From: Scandinavium vulneris_A
GTDB taxonomy: Bacteria; Pseudomonadota; Gammaproteobacteria; Enterobacterales; Enterobacteriaceae
Length of the DNA stretch: 64,000 nucleotides
Direction: 5' to 3'
Assembly: GCA_046518185.1 (NCBI GenBank)
Contig: JBKGRZ010000002.1
Coordinates: forward strand, 496,001 to 560,000
In this document: piece by piece, positions 8,159-16,929 of the stretch
Layout: each line of letters starts with the position of its first letter
Position numbering within the stretch: the stretch's first letter is position 1
Notes under the pieces: model-generated
Database searches by the model: none
Seen by the model: only the letters and a program-made list of their open reading frames with translations
Told to the model about the DNA's origin: nothing
Program-made: the position numbers and the translations under genes

Positions 8159-9571
8159 TTAGTTCAGTTCAATGGCGAAGTAGTCACGCGCATTGTTAAA
8201 GCAGATATTTTTCACCATCTCGCCCAGCAGCTGGATATCCGCTGGCGCTTCACCCGCAGCCACCCAACGGCCAATCATCTGGCACAGAATACGGCGGAAG
8301 TATTCATGACGGGTATAAGACAGGAAGCTGCGGCTGTCGGTCAGCATACCGACGAAGCGGCTCAGCAGGCCAAGCTGCGCCAGTTGGGTCATCTGACGTT
8401 CCATACCGTCTTTCTGATCGTTGAACCACCAGCCGGAACCGAACTGCATTTTGCCCGGCATCCCTTCACCCTGGAAGTTACCGATCATGGTGCCCAGCAC
8501 TTCGTTATCACGCGGGTTCAGGCAGTACAGAATGGTTTTCGGCAGCAGGTTTTCTTCGTTCTGTTTACTCAGCAGTTTCGACAGCTCTTCGGCCAGCGGA
8601 CGGTCGTTGATTGAGTCAAAACCAACGTCTGCACCCAGCAGTTTGAACTGGCGCTGGTTGTTATTGCGCAGCGCACCGATGTGATACTGCTGCACCCAAC
8701 CGCGACGGGCGTATTCCCCACCCAGCCATACCAGGACGGCGGTTTTGAATTGGGCCACTTCGAGCTCGCTCAGGGTTTCGCCTGACAGACGACGCGTCAG
8801 AATAGCGTCCAGTTCTGCTTCAGACGCTTCGGCGAACAGCACCACGTCCAGCGCGTGATCCGACACTTTACAACCGTGGGCTGCAAAGTGATCCAGACGA
8901 CGGCCCAGCGCGGTTTGCAGGTCGCTGAAACGACGGATGTCGGTGTCAGAGACTTCGCCGAGTTTCGCCATGTAGTCGCTAAAGGTCGCCTGCTCAATAT
9001 TGAACGCTTTATCCGGGCGCCAGCTCGGCAGCACTTTGACATCGAAGGTGGTGTCTTTTGCCACGATCGCGTGATGCTCCAGCGAATCAATCGGATCGTC
9101 GGTGGTCCCCACCATCTTGACGTTCATCTGCTTCATGATCCCGCGTGCAGAGAAGGTGTCCTGCGCCAGCAGATCGTTGCACTGGTTCCAGATTTCATCG
9201 GCGGTAGACGGCGACAGCAATTTACCGGTAATGCCAAACGGACGGCGCAGTTCGAGGTGCGTCCAGTGATACAGCGGGTTACCAATGGTGTGTGGCACGG
9301 TGGCGGCCCACGCATCGAATTTTTCACGGTCGGAGGCATCGCCGGTACACAGACGTTCAGCCACGCCGTTGGTGCGCATTGCACGCCATTTGTAGTGGTC
9401 ACCTTTCAGCCAGATGTCATACAGGTTTTTGAAACGGTAATTTTCGGCAACCTGCTGCGGAGGTAAGTGGCAGTGGTAGTCGAAAATCGGCTGATCTTTG
9501 GCGTAGTCATGGTACAGACGGCGGGCAAATTCGGTGTCGAGCAGGAAATCTTCGGTCATAAACGGAGTCAT
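8159..9571 (-). CDS. uxaC: Glucuronate isomerase (uronate isomerase)
   Basis: First step of cytoplasmic hexuronate catabolism: D-glucuronate to D-fructuronate and D-galacturonate to D-tagaturonate. 470 residues as in E. coli, amidohydrolase fold, with the metal-binding DYHCHLPP motif near residue 31-38 and conserved WRxDKAFN and RNNN segments. First gene of the minus-strand operon with uxaA, divergent from exuT across a shared control region. The operon lacks uxaB, which in E. coli is also elsewhere. Confidence 0.97.
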   Translation of the reverse strand: MTPFMTEDFLLDTEFARRLYHDYAKDQPIFDYHCHLPPQQVAENYRFKNLYDIWLKGDHYKWRAMRTNGVAERLCTGDASDREKFDAWAATVPHTIGNPLYHWTHLELRRPFGITGKLLSPSTADEIWNQCNDLLAQDTFSARGIMKQMNVKMVGTTDDPIDSLEHHAIVAKDTTFDVKVLPSWRPDKAFNIEQATFSDYMAKLGEVSDTDIRRFSDLQTALGRRLDHFAAHGCKVSDHALDVVLFAEASEAELDAILTRRLSGETLSELEVAQFKTAVLVWLGGEYARRGWVQQYHIGALRNNNQRQFKLLGADVGFDSINDRPLAEELSKLLSKQNEENLLPKTILYCLNPRDNEVLGTMIGNFQGEGMPGKMQFGSGWWFNDQKDGMERQMTQLAQLGLLSRFVGMLTDSRSFLSYTRHEYFRRILCQMIGRWVAAGEAPADIQLLGEMVKNICFNNARDYFAIELN

Positions 9572-9778
9572 TATCGTCTTCCTCTGAAAGAGTGCGTCAG
9601 ATGCTTAACTGCAATGCTGCAAAGTTATCACACCAATTTCCAGTCGCCGAAGAATTTTTCGTGAGTCAGATCAATAAAAGCAGACAAAAAAAGTACCCCA
9701 AAAGAAGTAAACAACGTGCCAACCCGCGCCGCCCTTGGCTTTGCGGGCTGGCGATAAAGACCCTACGTTTATTCCAAC

Positions 9779-9801
9779 TTTTGTGACGGTTCTCACCTTT
9801 T
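9779..9801. promoter_or_regulatory. Candidate CRP site (uxaC/exuT)
   Basis: TGTGA-CGGTTC-TCACC at 9782-9797 matches the TGTGA-N6-TCACA consensus at nine of ten core positions and is flanked by A/T-rich arms. It immediately abuts the ExuR-like palindrome. Confidence 0.7.
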
Positions 9802-9821
9802 AAAGTTGTATGACAAGTTAT
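9802..9821. promoter_or_regulatory. Candidate ExuR operator
   Basis: AAGTTGTATGACAAGTT (9803-9819) has the symmetric pattern AA-TTGT-N3-ACAA-TT expected of a GntR-family (FadR subgroup) repressor such as ExuR. Placement beside a CRP-like box between uxaC and exuT supports the assignment; binding itself is inferred. Confidence 0.55.
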
Positions 9822-10039
9822 CTTTTGCCCCGTCGCAACCTATCAGCGCACTCAATGAATTATCGATGACTCATACATCGGAATTACCCGGTACGGATAC
9901 CGAATTCACAAGATGACTCATGGCAAGGTTCGGGCCGTTACAGGTTTAACTGTTACGCCCCCCGTTACTTAAACATCCTCCCTCCGCCGAGGAAGATGAC
10001 CGCGCAGTGCGTGGATAAAACAAAATGACGAGGTTTTAC

Positions 10040-11335
10040 ATGCGTAAAATTAAAGGGTTACGTTGGTACATGATTGCACTGGTGACCTTAGGCACCGTGC
10101 TGGGATACCTCACCCGTAATACCGTGGCGGCCGCTGCGCCGACCTTTATGCAAGAACTGCATATTTCCACGCAGCAATACTCTTATATTATCGCGGCCTA
10201 TTCAGCGGCTTACACCATCATGCAGCCCGTTGCAGGCTATGTACTTGACCTGTTAGGCACCAAAATCGGCTATGCGATGTTTGCCGTGCTATGGGCCTGC
10301 TTCTGTGGTGCGACCGCGCTGGCAGGCAGTTGGGGCGGACTGGCCGTCGCACGTGGTGCTGTCGGTGCCGCAGAAGCGGCGATGATCCCAGCAGGCCTGA
10401 AGGCCAGCTCGGAGTGGTTCCCGGCGAAAGAGCGTTCTGTGGCCGTCGGCTACTTCAACGTCGGCTCCTCCATCGGCGCCATGATTGCGCCTCCGTTGGT
10501 GGTGTGGGCTATCGTCATGCACAGCTGGCAGATGGCGTTCATTATCTCCGGCGTACTGAGCTTCGCCTGGGCAATGGCCTGGCTGATGTTCTACAAGCAT
10601 CCACGTGACCAGAAAAAACTGACCGAAGAAGAACGCGAATACATTATTGGTGGTCAGGAAGCGCAGCATCAGACCGACAACGGCAAAAAAATGTCGGCCT
10701 GGCAGATCATCCGTAACCGCCAGTTCTGGGGCATCGCGCTGCCACGTTTCCTGGCAGAACCGGCCTGGGGTACCTTCAACGCATGGATCCCGCTGTTCAT
10801 GTTTAAAGTCTACGGCTTTGATCTGAAACACATCGCAATGTTTGCCTGGATGCCAATGCTGTTTGCTGACCTCGGCTGTATCGTCGGCGGCTACCTGCCT
10901 CCGCTGTTCCAGCGTAAGTTCGGCGTGAACCTGATTGTGTCCCGTAAACTGGTGGTTACCATGGGGGCGGTGCTGATGATTGGCCCGGGCATGATTGGCC
11001 TGTTCACCAGCCCGTACGCCGCGATTGCCCTGCTGTGCGTCGGCGGCTTTGCTCACCAGGCCCTGTCAGGCGCACTGATTACGCTCTCTTCTGACGTGTT
11101 TGGTCGCAATGAAGTGGCCACGGCTAACGGCCTGACCGGTATGGCAGCCTGGACGGCAAGTACCCTGTTTGCGCTGGTCGTGGGTGCTCTGGCCGATACC
11201 CTGGGCTTTAGCCCGCTGTTCGCGGTGCTGGCAGTGTTCGACCTGCTCGGCGCGGTGGTAATCTGGACCGTGCTACAGAACAAACCGGCAGCCGATACGC
11301 TCCATCCCGTCGGCGGTACGGCGACACAAAGCTAA
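10040..11335 (+). CDS. exuT: Hexuronate MFS transporter ExuT
   Basis: Proton-linked uptake of galacturonate and glucuronate across the inner membrane. 431 residues, about twelve membrane spans, anion:cation symporter branch of the major facilitator superfamily. Begins MRKIKGLRWYMIALVTLGTVLGYLTRN; the ATG at 10040 is preferred to an in-frame ATG 15 bp earlier because it matches the family start. Supplies substrate to UxaC; followed by an intrinsic terminator and then exuR. Confidence 0.96.
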   Translation: MRKIKGLRWYMIALVTLGTVLGYLTRNTVAAAAPTFMQELHISTQQYSYIIAAYSAAYTIMQPVAGYVLDLLGTKIGYAMFAVLWACFCGATALAGSWGGLAVARGAVGAAEAAMIPAGLKASSEWFPAKERSVAVGYFNVGSSIGAMIAPPLVVWAIVMHSWQMAFIISGVLSFAWAMAWLMFYKHPRDQKKLTEEEREYIIGGQEAQHQTDNGKKMSAWQIIRNRQFWGIALPRFLAEPAWGTFNAWIPLFMFKVYGFDLKHIAMFAWMPMLFADLGCIVGGYLPPLFQRKFGVNLIVSRKLVVTMGAVLMIGPGMIGLFTSPYAAIALLCVGGFAHQALSGALITLSSDVFGRNEVATANGLTGMAAWTASTLFALVVGALADTLGFSPLFAVLAVFDLLGAVVIWTVLQNKPAADTLHPVGGTATQS

Positions 11336-11358
11336 GCCTTGTCACACCTGATATCTAC

Positions 11359-11380
11359 GCCGCCCGATGGGCGGCTTTTT
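11359..11380 (+). terminator. exuT intrinsic terminator
   Basis: GCCGCCC-GAT-GGGCGGC followed by TTTTT, 23 bp after exuT. Confidence 0.95.
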
Positions 11381-11408
11381 GCTATGATTGGGTGGTGAGA
11401 TTTCGCTA

Positions 11409-11425
11409 AAAGTGGTATAACAAAT
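11409..11425. promoter_or_regulatory. Candidate ExuR/UxuR operator upstream of exuR
   Basis: AAAGTGGTATAACAAAT resembles the palindromic AAATTGGTATACCAATTT-type site of the ExuR/UxuR regulators and lies about 30 bp before the exuR ATG, consistent with autoregulation. Inferred by similarity to the known motif. Confidence 0.55.
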
Positions 11426-11455
11426 CTCTCATGCCGTACCCTGCCTGGAGCGAAT

Positions 11456-12232
11456 ATGGAAATCACGGAACCACGCCGTTTATATCAACAGCTTGCCGCT
11501 GAGCTGAAAGATCGCATCGAGCAAGGCGTTTATCTGGTGGGTGATAAACTGCCTGCAGAACGTTTTATTGCCGATGAAAAGAACGTCAGCCGCACGGTTG
11601 TCCGTGAAGCCATCATTATGCTGGAAGTCGAAGGCTACGTTGAGGTGCGCAAGGGTTCAGGCATCCATGTTATTTCCAGCACCGCGAAGCACTATCAGGC
11701 CCCGGATGAATCCCTCGAATTTGCCAACTATGGCCCGTTCGAACTGCTTCAGGCGCGCCAGCTTATTGAAAGTAATATCGCTGAGTTTGCGGCGACCCAG
11801 GTCACCAAGCAGGACATAATGAAGCTGATGGAGATCCAGGACAACGCGCGTAAAGAGAAGTGCTTCCGCGACTCCGAATGGGATTTACAGTTTCACGTGC
11901 AGGTAGCCCTGGCCACGCAAAACACCGCCCTGGCCGCCATCGTCGAGAAAATGTGGACCCAGCGCGTGCACAACCCGTACTGGAAAAAACTGCATGACCA
12001 TATCGATCTGCGTACGGTGGATAACTGGTGTGACGATCACGACCAGATTCTGAAAGCGCTGATCCGCAAAGATCCGCATGCCGCCAAACTGGCGATGTGG
12101 CAGCACCTGGAAAACACCAAGCTGATGCTGTTCAACGAAACCAGCGATGATTTTGAATTCAACGCCGACCGTTACCTGTTCGCGGAAAACCCGGTGGTGC
12201 ATCTCGATACCGCTGCCAACGGCCTGAAATAA
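11456..12232 (+). CDS. exuR: Hexuronate regulon repressor ExuR (GntR family)
   Basis: 258-residue transcription factor, the E. coli length. N-terminal winged helix (about 8-75) with the GntR signature LPAERFIADEKNVSRTVVREAIIMLE, and a C-terminal FCD effector domain containing metal-ligand histidines (DHDQILKAL, MWQHLENT). Represses uxaCA, exuT, uxaB and itself; inducer is a hexuronate intermediate. Transcribed after exuT but behind a terminator, hence mainly from its own promoter. Confidence 0.97.
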   Translation: MEITEPRRLYQQLAAELKDRIEQGVYLVGDKLPAERFIADEKNVSRTVVREAIIMLEVEGYVEVRKGSGIHVISSTAKHYQAPDESLEFANYGPFELLQARQLIESNIAEFAATQVTKQDIMKLMEIQDNARKEKCFRDSEWDLQFHVQVALATQNTALAAIVEKMWTQRVHNPYWKKLHDHIDLRTVDNWCDDHDQILKALIRKDPHAAKLAMWQHLENTKLMLFNETSDDFEFNADRYLFAENPVVHLDTAANGLK

Positions 12233-12548
12233 GATTTTCCTCACCCTCGGTGTCGTACCGAGGGTAAGCAAACCCACTATAGTGTCAGCCTGTGTAAAAA
12301 CCCTCGCCTCTCCCCGCATCAGAAAGCAAAATCAACCTGCAACAAACTGCAATTTCTGTGACGTATAACCCATGGCTTTGTTACACTTAGATGCATTTTG
12401 TCGTCGCCGGTCAGGACCTTCCCTGCCCGCGAAAACATGGATAAGTTCGGAACGTGTTGCCAGCGTCCATAATTAATCAATAACGACTGACGTCCAGGCA
12501 GAACAACGCGTTCAGGCATGACATTAATCGATGTACCAGGAATCGTGA
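12233..12548. other. Intergenic region exuR-yqjA
   Basis: 316 bp without a supported gene. A hairpin with arms ACCCTCGGT (12243-12251) and ACCGAGGGT (12257-12265) follows exuR without a T-run. A perfect CACTATAGTG palindrome lies at 12275-12284. The rest is presumably the yqjA-mzrA promoter region; in E. coli yqjA is activated by CpxR, but I did not find a convincing tandem GTAAA pair. Confidence 0.5.
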
Positions 12549-13211
12549 ATGGAACTGTTAACCCAATTACTGAATGCCTTGTGGAGCCAGGATTTCGAAA
12601 CCCTCGCTAACCCCTCCATGATAGGCATGCTCTATTTCGTCTTATTTATGATCCTATTCTTAGAGAACGGATTGTTGCCTGCCGCCTTTTTACCGGGCGA
12701 CAGCCTGCTGGTACTGGTTGGCGTGTTGATAGCCAAAGGTGCGATGGGCTTTCCGCAAACGTTGCTGCTGCTGACCACTGCCGCCAGCCTCGGTTGCTGG
12801 GTGAGCTACATTCAAGGTCGCTGGCTAGGGAATACGCGGATCGTGCAAAACTGGCTGTCGCATCTGCCCGCGCATTACCACCAGCGGGCGCATCACCTGT
12901 TCCATAAGCACGGTTTATCCGCGCTGCTGGTCGGTCGCTTTATCGCCTTCGTGCGTACTCTGTTACCCACCATCGCCGGGTTGTCTGGCCTGAGCAGCGC
13001 GCGTTTCCAGTTCTTCAACTGGATGAGCGGCCTGCTGTGGGTGCTTATCCTGACTTCACTTGGCTACCTGCTGGGGAAAACCCCGGTGTTCCTGAAATAT
13101 GAAGATGCGCTGATGTCCTGCCTGATGCTGCTGCCGGTGGTGCTGCTGGTGTTCGGCCTTATCGGTTCTATCGTGGTGCTGCTGAAGAAAAAATACGGTA
13201 ACCGGAGCTAA
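12549..13211 (+). CDS. yqjA: DedA-family membrane protein YqjA
   Basis: 220 residues, same length as E. coli YqjA. DedA/SNARE-associated PF09335 fold: conserved ENGLLPAAFLPGDSLL near residue 39-54 (with the membrane-embedded acidic residues E39 and D51 region) and GRFIAFVRTLLPTIAGLSG. The family acts as lipid flippase/undecaprenyl-phosphate or polyamine-type transporters; E. coli YqjA is needed for alkaline pH growth and membrane homeostasis with the paralogue YghB. Operon with mzrA, whose ATG is 2 bp after the stop. Confidence 0.95.
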   Translation: MELLTQLLNALWSQDFETLANPSMIGMLYFVLFMILFLENGLLPAAFLPGDSLLVLVGVLIAKGAMGFPQTLLLLTTAASLGCWVSYIQGRWLGNTRIVQNWLSHLPAHYHQRAHHLFHKHGLSALLVGRFIAFVRTLLPTIAGLSGLSSARFQFFNWMSGLLWVLILTSLGYLLGKTPVFLKYEDALMSCLMLLPVVLLVFGLIGSIVVLLKKKYGNRS

Positions 13212-13213
13212 AC

Positions 13214-13600
13214 ATGGGATTCCGGAACGTCACCTTTCGCCGATTCAGCCTGAGCCTCGGCGCACTGCTTGTGCTGTGCGCGCTGCTGTGGTTCTGGGCC
13301 GCCATTCAGCAGCAGGAGTCAACGCTTGCCATTCGCCCGGTGAACGCCAATGCCAGCATGCCGGATGGTTTCTCCATCTGGCATCATCTGGATGCCAACG
13401 GCATCCGCTTTAAAAGCATCACCCCGCAGAACGATGCGTTAGTGATTAAGTTTGAATCCAGCGACCAGAGCGCCGCCGCCAAAGAGGTGCTGGACAGAAC
13501 GCTGCCCCAGGGTTACATCGTTGCGCTTCAGGATGACGATGCCACGATGGCCCCGCAGTGGCTCTCCCGCCTTCGAGATACCCCGCATCGCTTCGGTTAG
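13214..13600 (+). CDS. mzrA: MzrA, EnvZ/OmpR modulator
   Basis: 128-residue single-span inner-membrane protein: cytoplasmic RFSLSLG-type N-terminus, one membrane helix (about 12-31), and a periplasmic alpha/beta domain. In E. coli MzrA (YqjB) is made under CpxA/CpxR control and stimulates EnvZ-OmpR signalling by direct contact with EnvZ. The 2-bp spacing from yqjA shows a two-gene operon, as in E. coli. Confidence 0.92.
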   Translation: MGFRNVTFRRFSLSLGALLVLCALLWFWAAIQQQESTLAIRPVNANASMPDGFSIWHHLDANGIRFKSITPQNDALVIKFESSDQSAAAKEVLDRTLPQGYIVALQDDDATMAPQWLSRLRDTPHRFG

Positions 13601-13750
13601 CGACCTTCCAGGATTCTGAATCTTTTCACAGACTTTGGTGATTTCGCGTTTACTTACTATCATTGAGTAAGCGGAAGTCACCATCATCATTACATCGACT
13701 GGGTGGGGCAGCGTCAGAATTTGCCCACGACACAATGGAAGGTTTCACCT

Positions 13751-14119
13751 ATGAAATACCGCATTTTTCTGGCTTTGGGCCTTGTCACTCTGAGCACTGG
13801 CACCTACGCAGCGACGCTGTGCCAGGAGAAGGAACAGGATATTCAGCGCGAAATTCACTACGCGGAAAAGCACAAAAATCAGAGCCGCATTGACGGTCTG
13901 AACAAAGCGTTACGCGAAGTGAAAGATAACTGCAGCGACAACCAACTTCGCGCCGACCATCAGAAGAAAATTGCGAAACAGAAAGATGAAATCGCCGAGC
14001 GTCGTCACGACCTCGACGAGGCGAAAGCCAAAGGTGATGAGGACAAAATCAGTAAACGTGAACACAAGCTCACTGAAGCGCAGGATCAACTGAAAGCGCT
14101 TGAGTCTCGTGACTATTGA
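13751..14119 (+). CDS. yqjC: YqjC, periplasmic DUF1090 protein
   Basis: 122 residues with a signal peptide (MKYRIFLALGLVTLSTGTYA) followed by a short, highly charged, helical domain likely to form a coiled coil. Two conserved cysteines (C24, and the one in KDNCSDNQ) are characteristic of DUF1090. Function unknown; it heads the yqjCDEK gene group, which in E. coli belongs to the RpoS-linked stress genes. The ATG at 13751, with GGAAGG upstream, is chosen over an earlier in-frame ATG because it starts the signal peptide. Confidence 0.9.
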   Translation: MKYRIFLALGLVTLSTGTYAATLCQEKEQDIQREIHYAEKHKNQSRIDGLNKALREVKDNCSDNQLRADHQKKIAKQKDEIAERRHDLDEAKAKGDEDKISKREHKLTEAQDQLKALESRDY

Positions 14120-14157
14120 GTTAATGGAAATCTGACGTCTAACATTGGAGAAATATC

Positions 14158-14463
14158 ATGTCTAAAGATAACACCTCAGAACATCTGCGTACCGAACTGA
14201 AATCCCTGGCGGATACCCTGGAAGAGGTGCTGAACTCCTCCACAGACAAATCGAAAGAAGAGCTGGGCAAACTGCGCAGCAAAGCAGAGCGCGCGCTGAA
14301 AGAGAGCCGTACTCGCTTAGGCGACACCAGCGACGCGCTGGCCAAACAAACTCGTGAAGCTGCCGCGCGTGCTGACGAGTATGTGCGTGATAACCCATGG
14401 ACTGGCGTAGGTATCGGTGCAGCCGTCGGGCTGGTGCTGGGTGTGCTGCTGACGCGTCGTTAA
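14158..14463 (+). CDS. yqjD: YqjD/ElaB-family ribosome-associated tail-anchored protein
   Basis: 101 residues. A long amphipathic helix with many Lys/Glu residues (about 5-78) precedes one C-terminal membrane segment ending in LLTRR. In E. coli YqjD is an RpoS-dependent inner-membrane protein that binds 70S and 100S ribosomes in stationary phase. Immediately followed by yqjE (2-bp gap). Confidence 0.93.
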   Translation: MSKDNTSEHLRTELKSLADTLEEVLNSSTDKSKEELGKLRSKAERALKESRTRLGDTSDALAKQTREAAARADEYVRDNPWTGVGIGAAVGLVLGVLLTRR

Positions 14464-14465
14464 TT

Positions 14466-14867
14466 ATGGCTGATTCACATCACGCACACGGGCCGGGTAA
14501 AAGCGTCTTCGGCATTGGCCAACGGATTGTGACCATTATGGTCGAGATGGTGGAAACCCGTCTGCGGCTGGCCGTTGTCGAACTGGAAGAGGAGAAAGCG
14601 AATCTCTTCCAGATGCTGCTGATGCTCGGCCTGACCATGCTGTTCGCGGCATTCGGACTGATGAGTTTGATGGTGCTGATTATCTGGGCCATCGATCCGC
14701 AATACCGACTGAATGCCATGATTGCCACCACCGTCGTGCTGCTGTTGCTGGCGCTGATTGGCGGTATCTGGACGCTGCGTAAAGCGCGGCGCTCAACGCT
14801 GCTGCGTCATACCCGCAACGAGTTGGCAAACGATCGGTCGCTGCTTGAGGACGACGAGCGTGAGTAG
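14466..14867 (+). CDS. yqjE: YqjE, Actinobacterial/holin-3-like phage holin family membrane protein
   Basis: 133 residues, two hydrophobic helices (about 50-75 and 84-107) with an amphipathic N-terminal part; PF07332-type (Phage_holin_3_6) membrane protein of unknown role. The start at 14466 lies 2 bp after the yqjD stop; an in-frame upstream ATG would sit inside yqjD. Overlaps yqjK by 8 bp, showing translational coupling. Confidence 0.9.
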   Translation: MADSHHAHGPGKSVFGIGQRIVTIMVEMVETRLRLAVVELEEEKANLFQMLLMLGLTMLFAAFGLMSLMVLIIWAIDPQYRLNAMIATTVVLLLLALIGGIWTLRKARRSTLLRHTRNELANDRSLLEDDERE

Positions 14868-15159
14868 CAAACTCGAGCTGCAACAGCGTAAGGCGTATCT
14901 GCTGAGCCAAATCCAGCAGCAGCGGCTGGACCTGTCCGCCAGCCGCCGTGACTGGCATGAGGCAACCGGCGTCTACGATCGCGGCTGGAATACGCTGCTG
15001 AGCCTGCGCTCCTGGGCGCTGGTCGGCAGCAGCGTGATGGCTATCTGGTCGGTACGCCATCCACGCTTTCTGGTGCGCTGGGCCCGCCGTGGGTTCGGAG
15101 CCTGGAGCGCGTGGCGGCTGGTCAAAAGTACCCTTCGCCAACAACAGTATCGCGGCTAA
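14860..15159 (+). CDS. yqjK: YqjK-like protein
   Basis: 99 residues from a GTG at 14860, overlapping the end of yqjE. The start is set by homology to E. coli YqjK (VSSKLELQQRKAYLLSQIQQQ) and by a GAGG box about 10 nt upstream. An N-terminal coiled-coil-like helix is followed by a weakly hydrophobic stretch (ALVGSSVMAIWSV) and an Arg-rich C-terminus. Function unknown; last gene of yqjCDEK. Confidence 0.9.
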   Translation: MSSKLELQQRKAYLLSQIQQQRLDLSASRRDWHEATGVYDRGWNTLLSLRSWALVGSSVMAIWSVRHPRFLVRWARRGFGAWSAWRLVKSTLRQQQYRG

Positions 15160-15166
15160 CCGCTAT

Positions 15167-15199
15167 GGCCCTGCTCTACCGGGCCTTTCTCCTTTCTTT
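15167..15199 (+). terminator. Terminator after yqjK
   Basis: GGCCC and GGGCC around a 9-nt loop, followed by the pyrimidine-rich TTTCTCCTTTCTTT. Confidence 0.7.
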
Positions 15200-15371
15200 C
15201 CCTTGCCTTCACGAATACTCAATATCTTTGAAGAAGATCGACAGTTTTCCTTGCTAACAATCCCGTAGCGTCACGATTACACTCCTTTCCATCGACAGCA
15301 ACGACGCGGTATCTCCGCGGATTTGCACAATAAATCAATAATGCCGCCCGTGTGGTTTGATGGAGAGTAAA

Positions 15372-15764
15372 ATGAAAAAATTAGAAGATGTTGGTATCCT
15401 GGTAGCGCGTATTCTGATGCCAATTCTGTTTATCACTGCGGGCTGGGGCAAAATCACCGGTTATGCAGGCACCCAACAATATATGGAAGCGATGGGCGTT
15501 CCGGGCGCATTGCTGCCGCTGACCATCCTGCTCGAGTTTGGCGGCGGTCTGGCGATTCTGTTCGGTTTCCTGACCCGTACCACCGCGCTGTTCACCGCCG
15601 GTTTTACGCTGCTGACCGCATTTCTTTTCCATAGCAACTTTGCTGAAGGCGTTAACTCGCTGATGTTCATGAAAAACTTGACCATCGCAGGCGGCTTCCT
15701 GCTGTTGGCTATCACCGGTCCGGGCGCGTTCAGTATTGACCGCGTGCTGAACAAAAAGTGGTAA
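15372..15764 (+). CDS. yqjF: DoxX-family membrane protein YqjF
   Basis: 130 residues with four membrane helices; DoxX/YphA family (LFITAGWGKITGY, LEFGGGLAILFGF). In E. coli YqjF is linked to the response to aromatic nitro-compounds through the regulator YhaJ, whose gene is 1.6 kb downstream here. The ATG at 15372 has a GGAGAG ribosome site and gives the family length; an in-frame ATG 15 bp earlier is less likely. Confidence 0.92.
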   Translation: MKKLEDVGILVARILMPILFITAGWGKITGYAGTQQYMEAMGVPGALLPLTILLEFGGGLAILFGFLTRTTALFTAGFTLLTAFLFHSNFAEGVNSLMFMKNLTIAGGFLLLAITGPGAFSIDRVLNKKW

Positions 15765-15787
15765 GCCCGCTATACTGACTGAAGCGT

Positions 15788-15811
15788 AAAGCGAGGGAAT
15801 TCCCTCGCTTT
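15788..15811. terminator. Terminator after yqjF
   Basis: The 24-bp perfect palindrome AAAGCGAGGGA-AT-TCCCTCGCTTT, followed by TGTCATTTTT. Confidence 0.85.
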
Positions 15812-15836
15812 TGTCATTTTTGAAGGAGAGAGCACC

Positions 15837-16823
15837 ATGGGACAACTGATTGACGGCGTCTGGCATGATACCTGGTATGACACAAAATCAACCGGGGGAC
15901 GATTCAAGCGTTCCGTTTCGGCGTTTCGCAACTGGCTGACCGCCGATGGCGCACCAGGCCCCTCCGGAGAAGGCGGATTTGCCGCCGAGAAAGATCGCTA
16001 CCATCTATACGTATCCCTGGCCTGTCCGTGGGCGCATCGCGCGCTGATTATGCGCGCCCTGAAAGGACTGGAGTCATTCATCGATGTCTCTGTCGTCAGC
16101 CCGCTGATGTATGAAAACGGCTGGACCTTCGACGACAGCTTCCCCGGCACTACCGGCGATAGCCTGTATCAAAACGAATTTCTCTATCAGCTGTATCTGC
16201 ATGCTGACCCGCAGTACAGCGGACGCGTCACCGTGCCGGTGCTGTGGGACAAAAAGAATCACACCATCGTCAGCAATGAATCAGCTGAAATCATTCGAAT
16301 GCTGAATACCGCCTTTGACGGGGTCGGTGCGCGGGCGGGCGATTATTATCCGCCCGCGCTGCGCCCGCAGATTGACGAGCTGAACGGCTGGATTTACGAC
16401 AGCATCAATAATGGGGTGTATAAAGCCGGGTTCGCCACCAGCCAGGAAGCTTACGACGATGCCGTGACGCAGGTGTTTGAAGCCCTGGCCCGCGTCGAGC
16501 AGATCCTCGGCCAGCACCGTTATCTGACCGGCAACCAGCTGACCGAAGCGGATATTCGCCTGTGGACCACGCTGGTTCGCTTCGACCCGGTGTATGTCAC
16601 CCACTTTAAATGCGATAAGCACCGCATCAGCGATTATCTGAACCTGTACGGTTTCCTGCGCGATATTTATCAGCTGCCGGGCGTGGCCGAGACGGTTAAT
16701 TTTGACCATATTCGCCATCACTATTACCGCAGCCATAAAACCATCAACCCAACCGGGATCATTTCGATAGGGCCGTGGCAAGATCTCGACGAACCTCACG
16801 GTCGCGATGTGCGTTTCCGCTAA
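15837..16823 (+). CDS. yqjG: Glutathionyl-hydroquinone reductase YqjG
   Basis: 328 residues, the E. coli YqjG length. Xi-class glutathione transferase: N-terminal thioredoxin-like domain with the catalytic cysteine in the LACPWAHRAL motif (C63 in E. coli numbering), then the all-helical GST C-domain. Reduces glutathionyl-hydroquinones to hydroquinones with glutathione. Own terminator on both sides, so monocistronic or loosely coupled to yqjF. Confidence 0.96.
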   Translation: MGQLIDGVWHDTWYDTKSTGGRFKRSVSAFRNWLTADGAPGPSGEGGFAAEKDRYHLYVSLACPWAHRALIMRALKGLESFIDVSVVSPLMYENGWTFDDSFPGTTGDSLYQNEFLYQLYLHADPQYSGRVTVPVLWDKKNHTIVSNESAEIIRMLNTAFDGVGARAGDYYPPALRPQIDELNGWIYDSINNGVYKAGFATSQEAYDDAVTQVFEALARVEQILGQHRYLTGNQLTEADIRLWTTLVRFDPVYVTHFKCDKHRISDYLNLYGFLRDIYQLPGVAETVNFDHIRHHYYRSHKTINPTGIISIGPWQDLDEPHGRDVRFR

Positions 16824-16828
16824 TTATT

Positions 16829-16854
16829 AAGGGCATCAATAGATGCCCTTTTTT
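16829..16854 (+). terminator. yqjG intrinsic terminator
   Basis: AAGGGCATC-AATA-GATGCCCTT followed by TTTT. Confidence 0.95.
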
Positions 16855-16929
16855 AATTCATAAATTGCATCTATCCTTACCTCGATCGCTTAGAAAACAA
16901 GTGATTGACTAATTATTGGGGTAGGAAAA

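Larger units (their letters stand above)
9572..10039. promoter_or_regulatory. Divergent uxaC/exuT control region
   Basis: 468 bp with no supported gene. It holds a CRP-like site, an adjacent TTGT-N3-ACAA palindrome of GntR/ExuR type, a second weaker ExuR/UxuR-like sequence in the uxaC leader (9621-9639, containing ACCAATTT), and a duplicated GATGACTCAT (9865-9874 and 9912-9921) on the exuT side with the interrupted inverted repeat GAATT...AATTC (9881-9906) between the copies. Catabolite activation plus ExuR repression of both directions is the known E. coli scheme. Confidence 0.7.
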
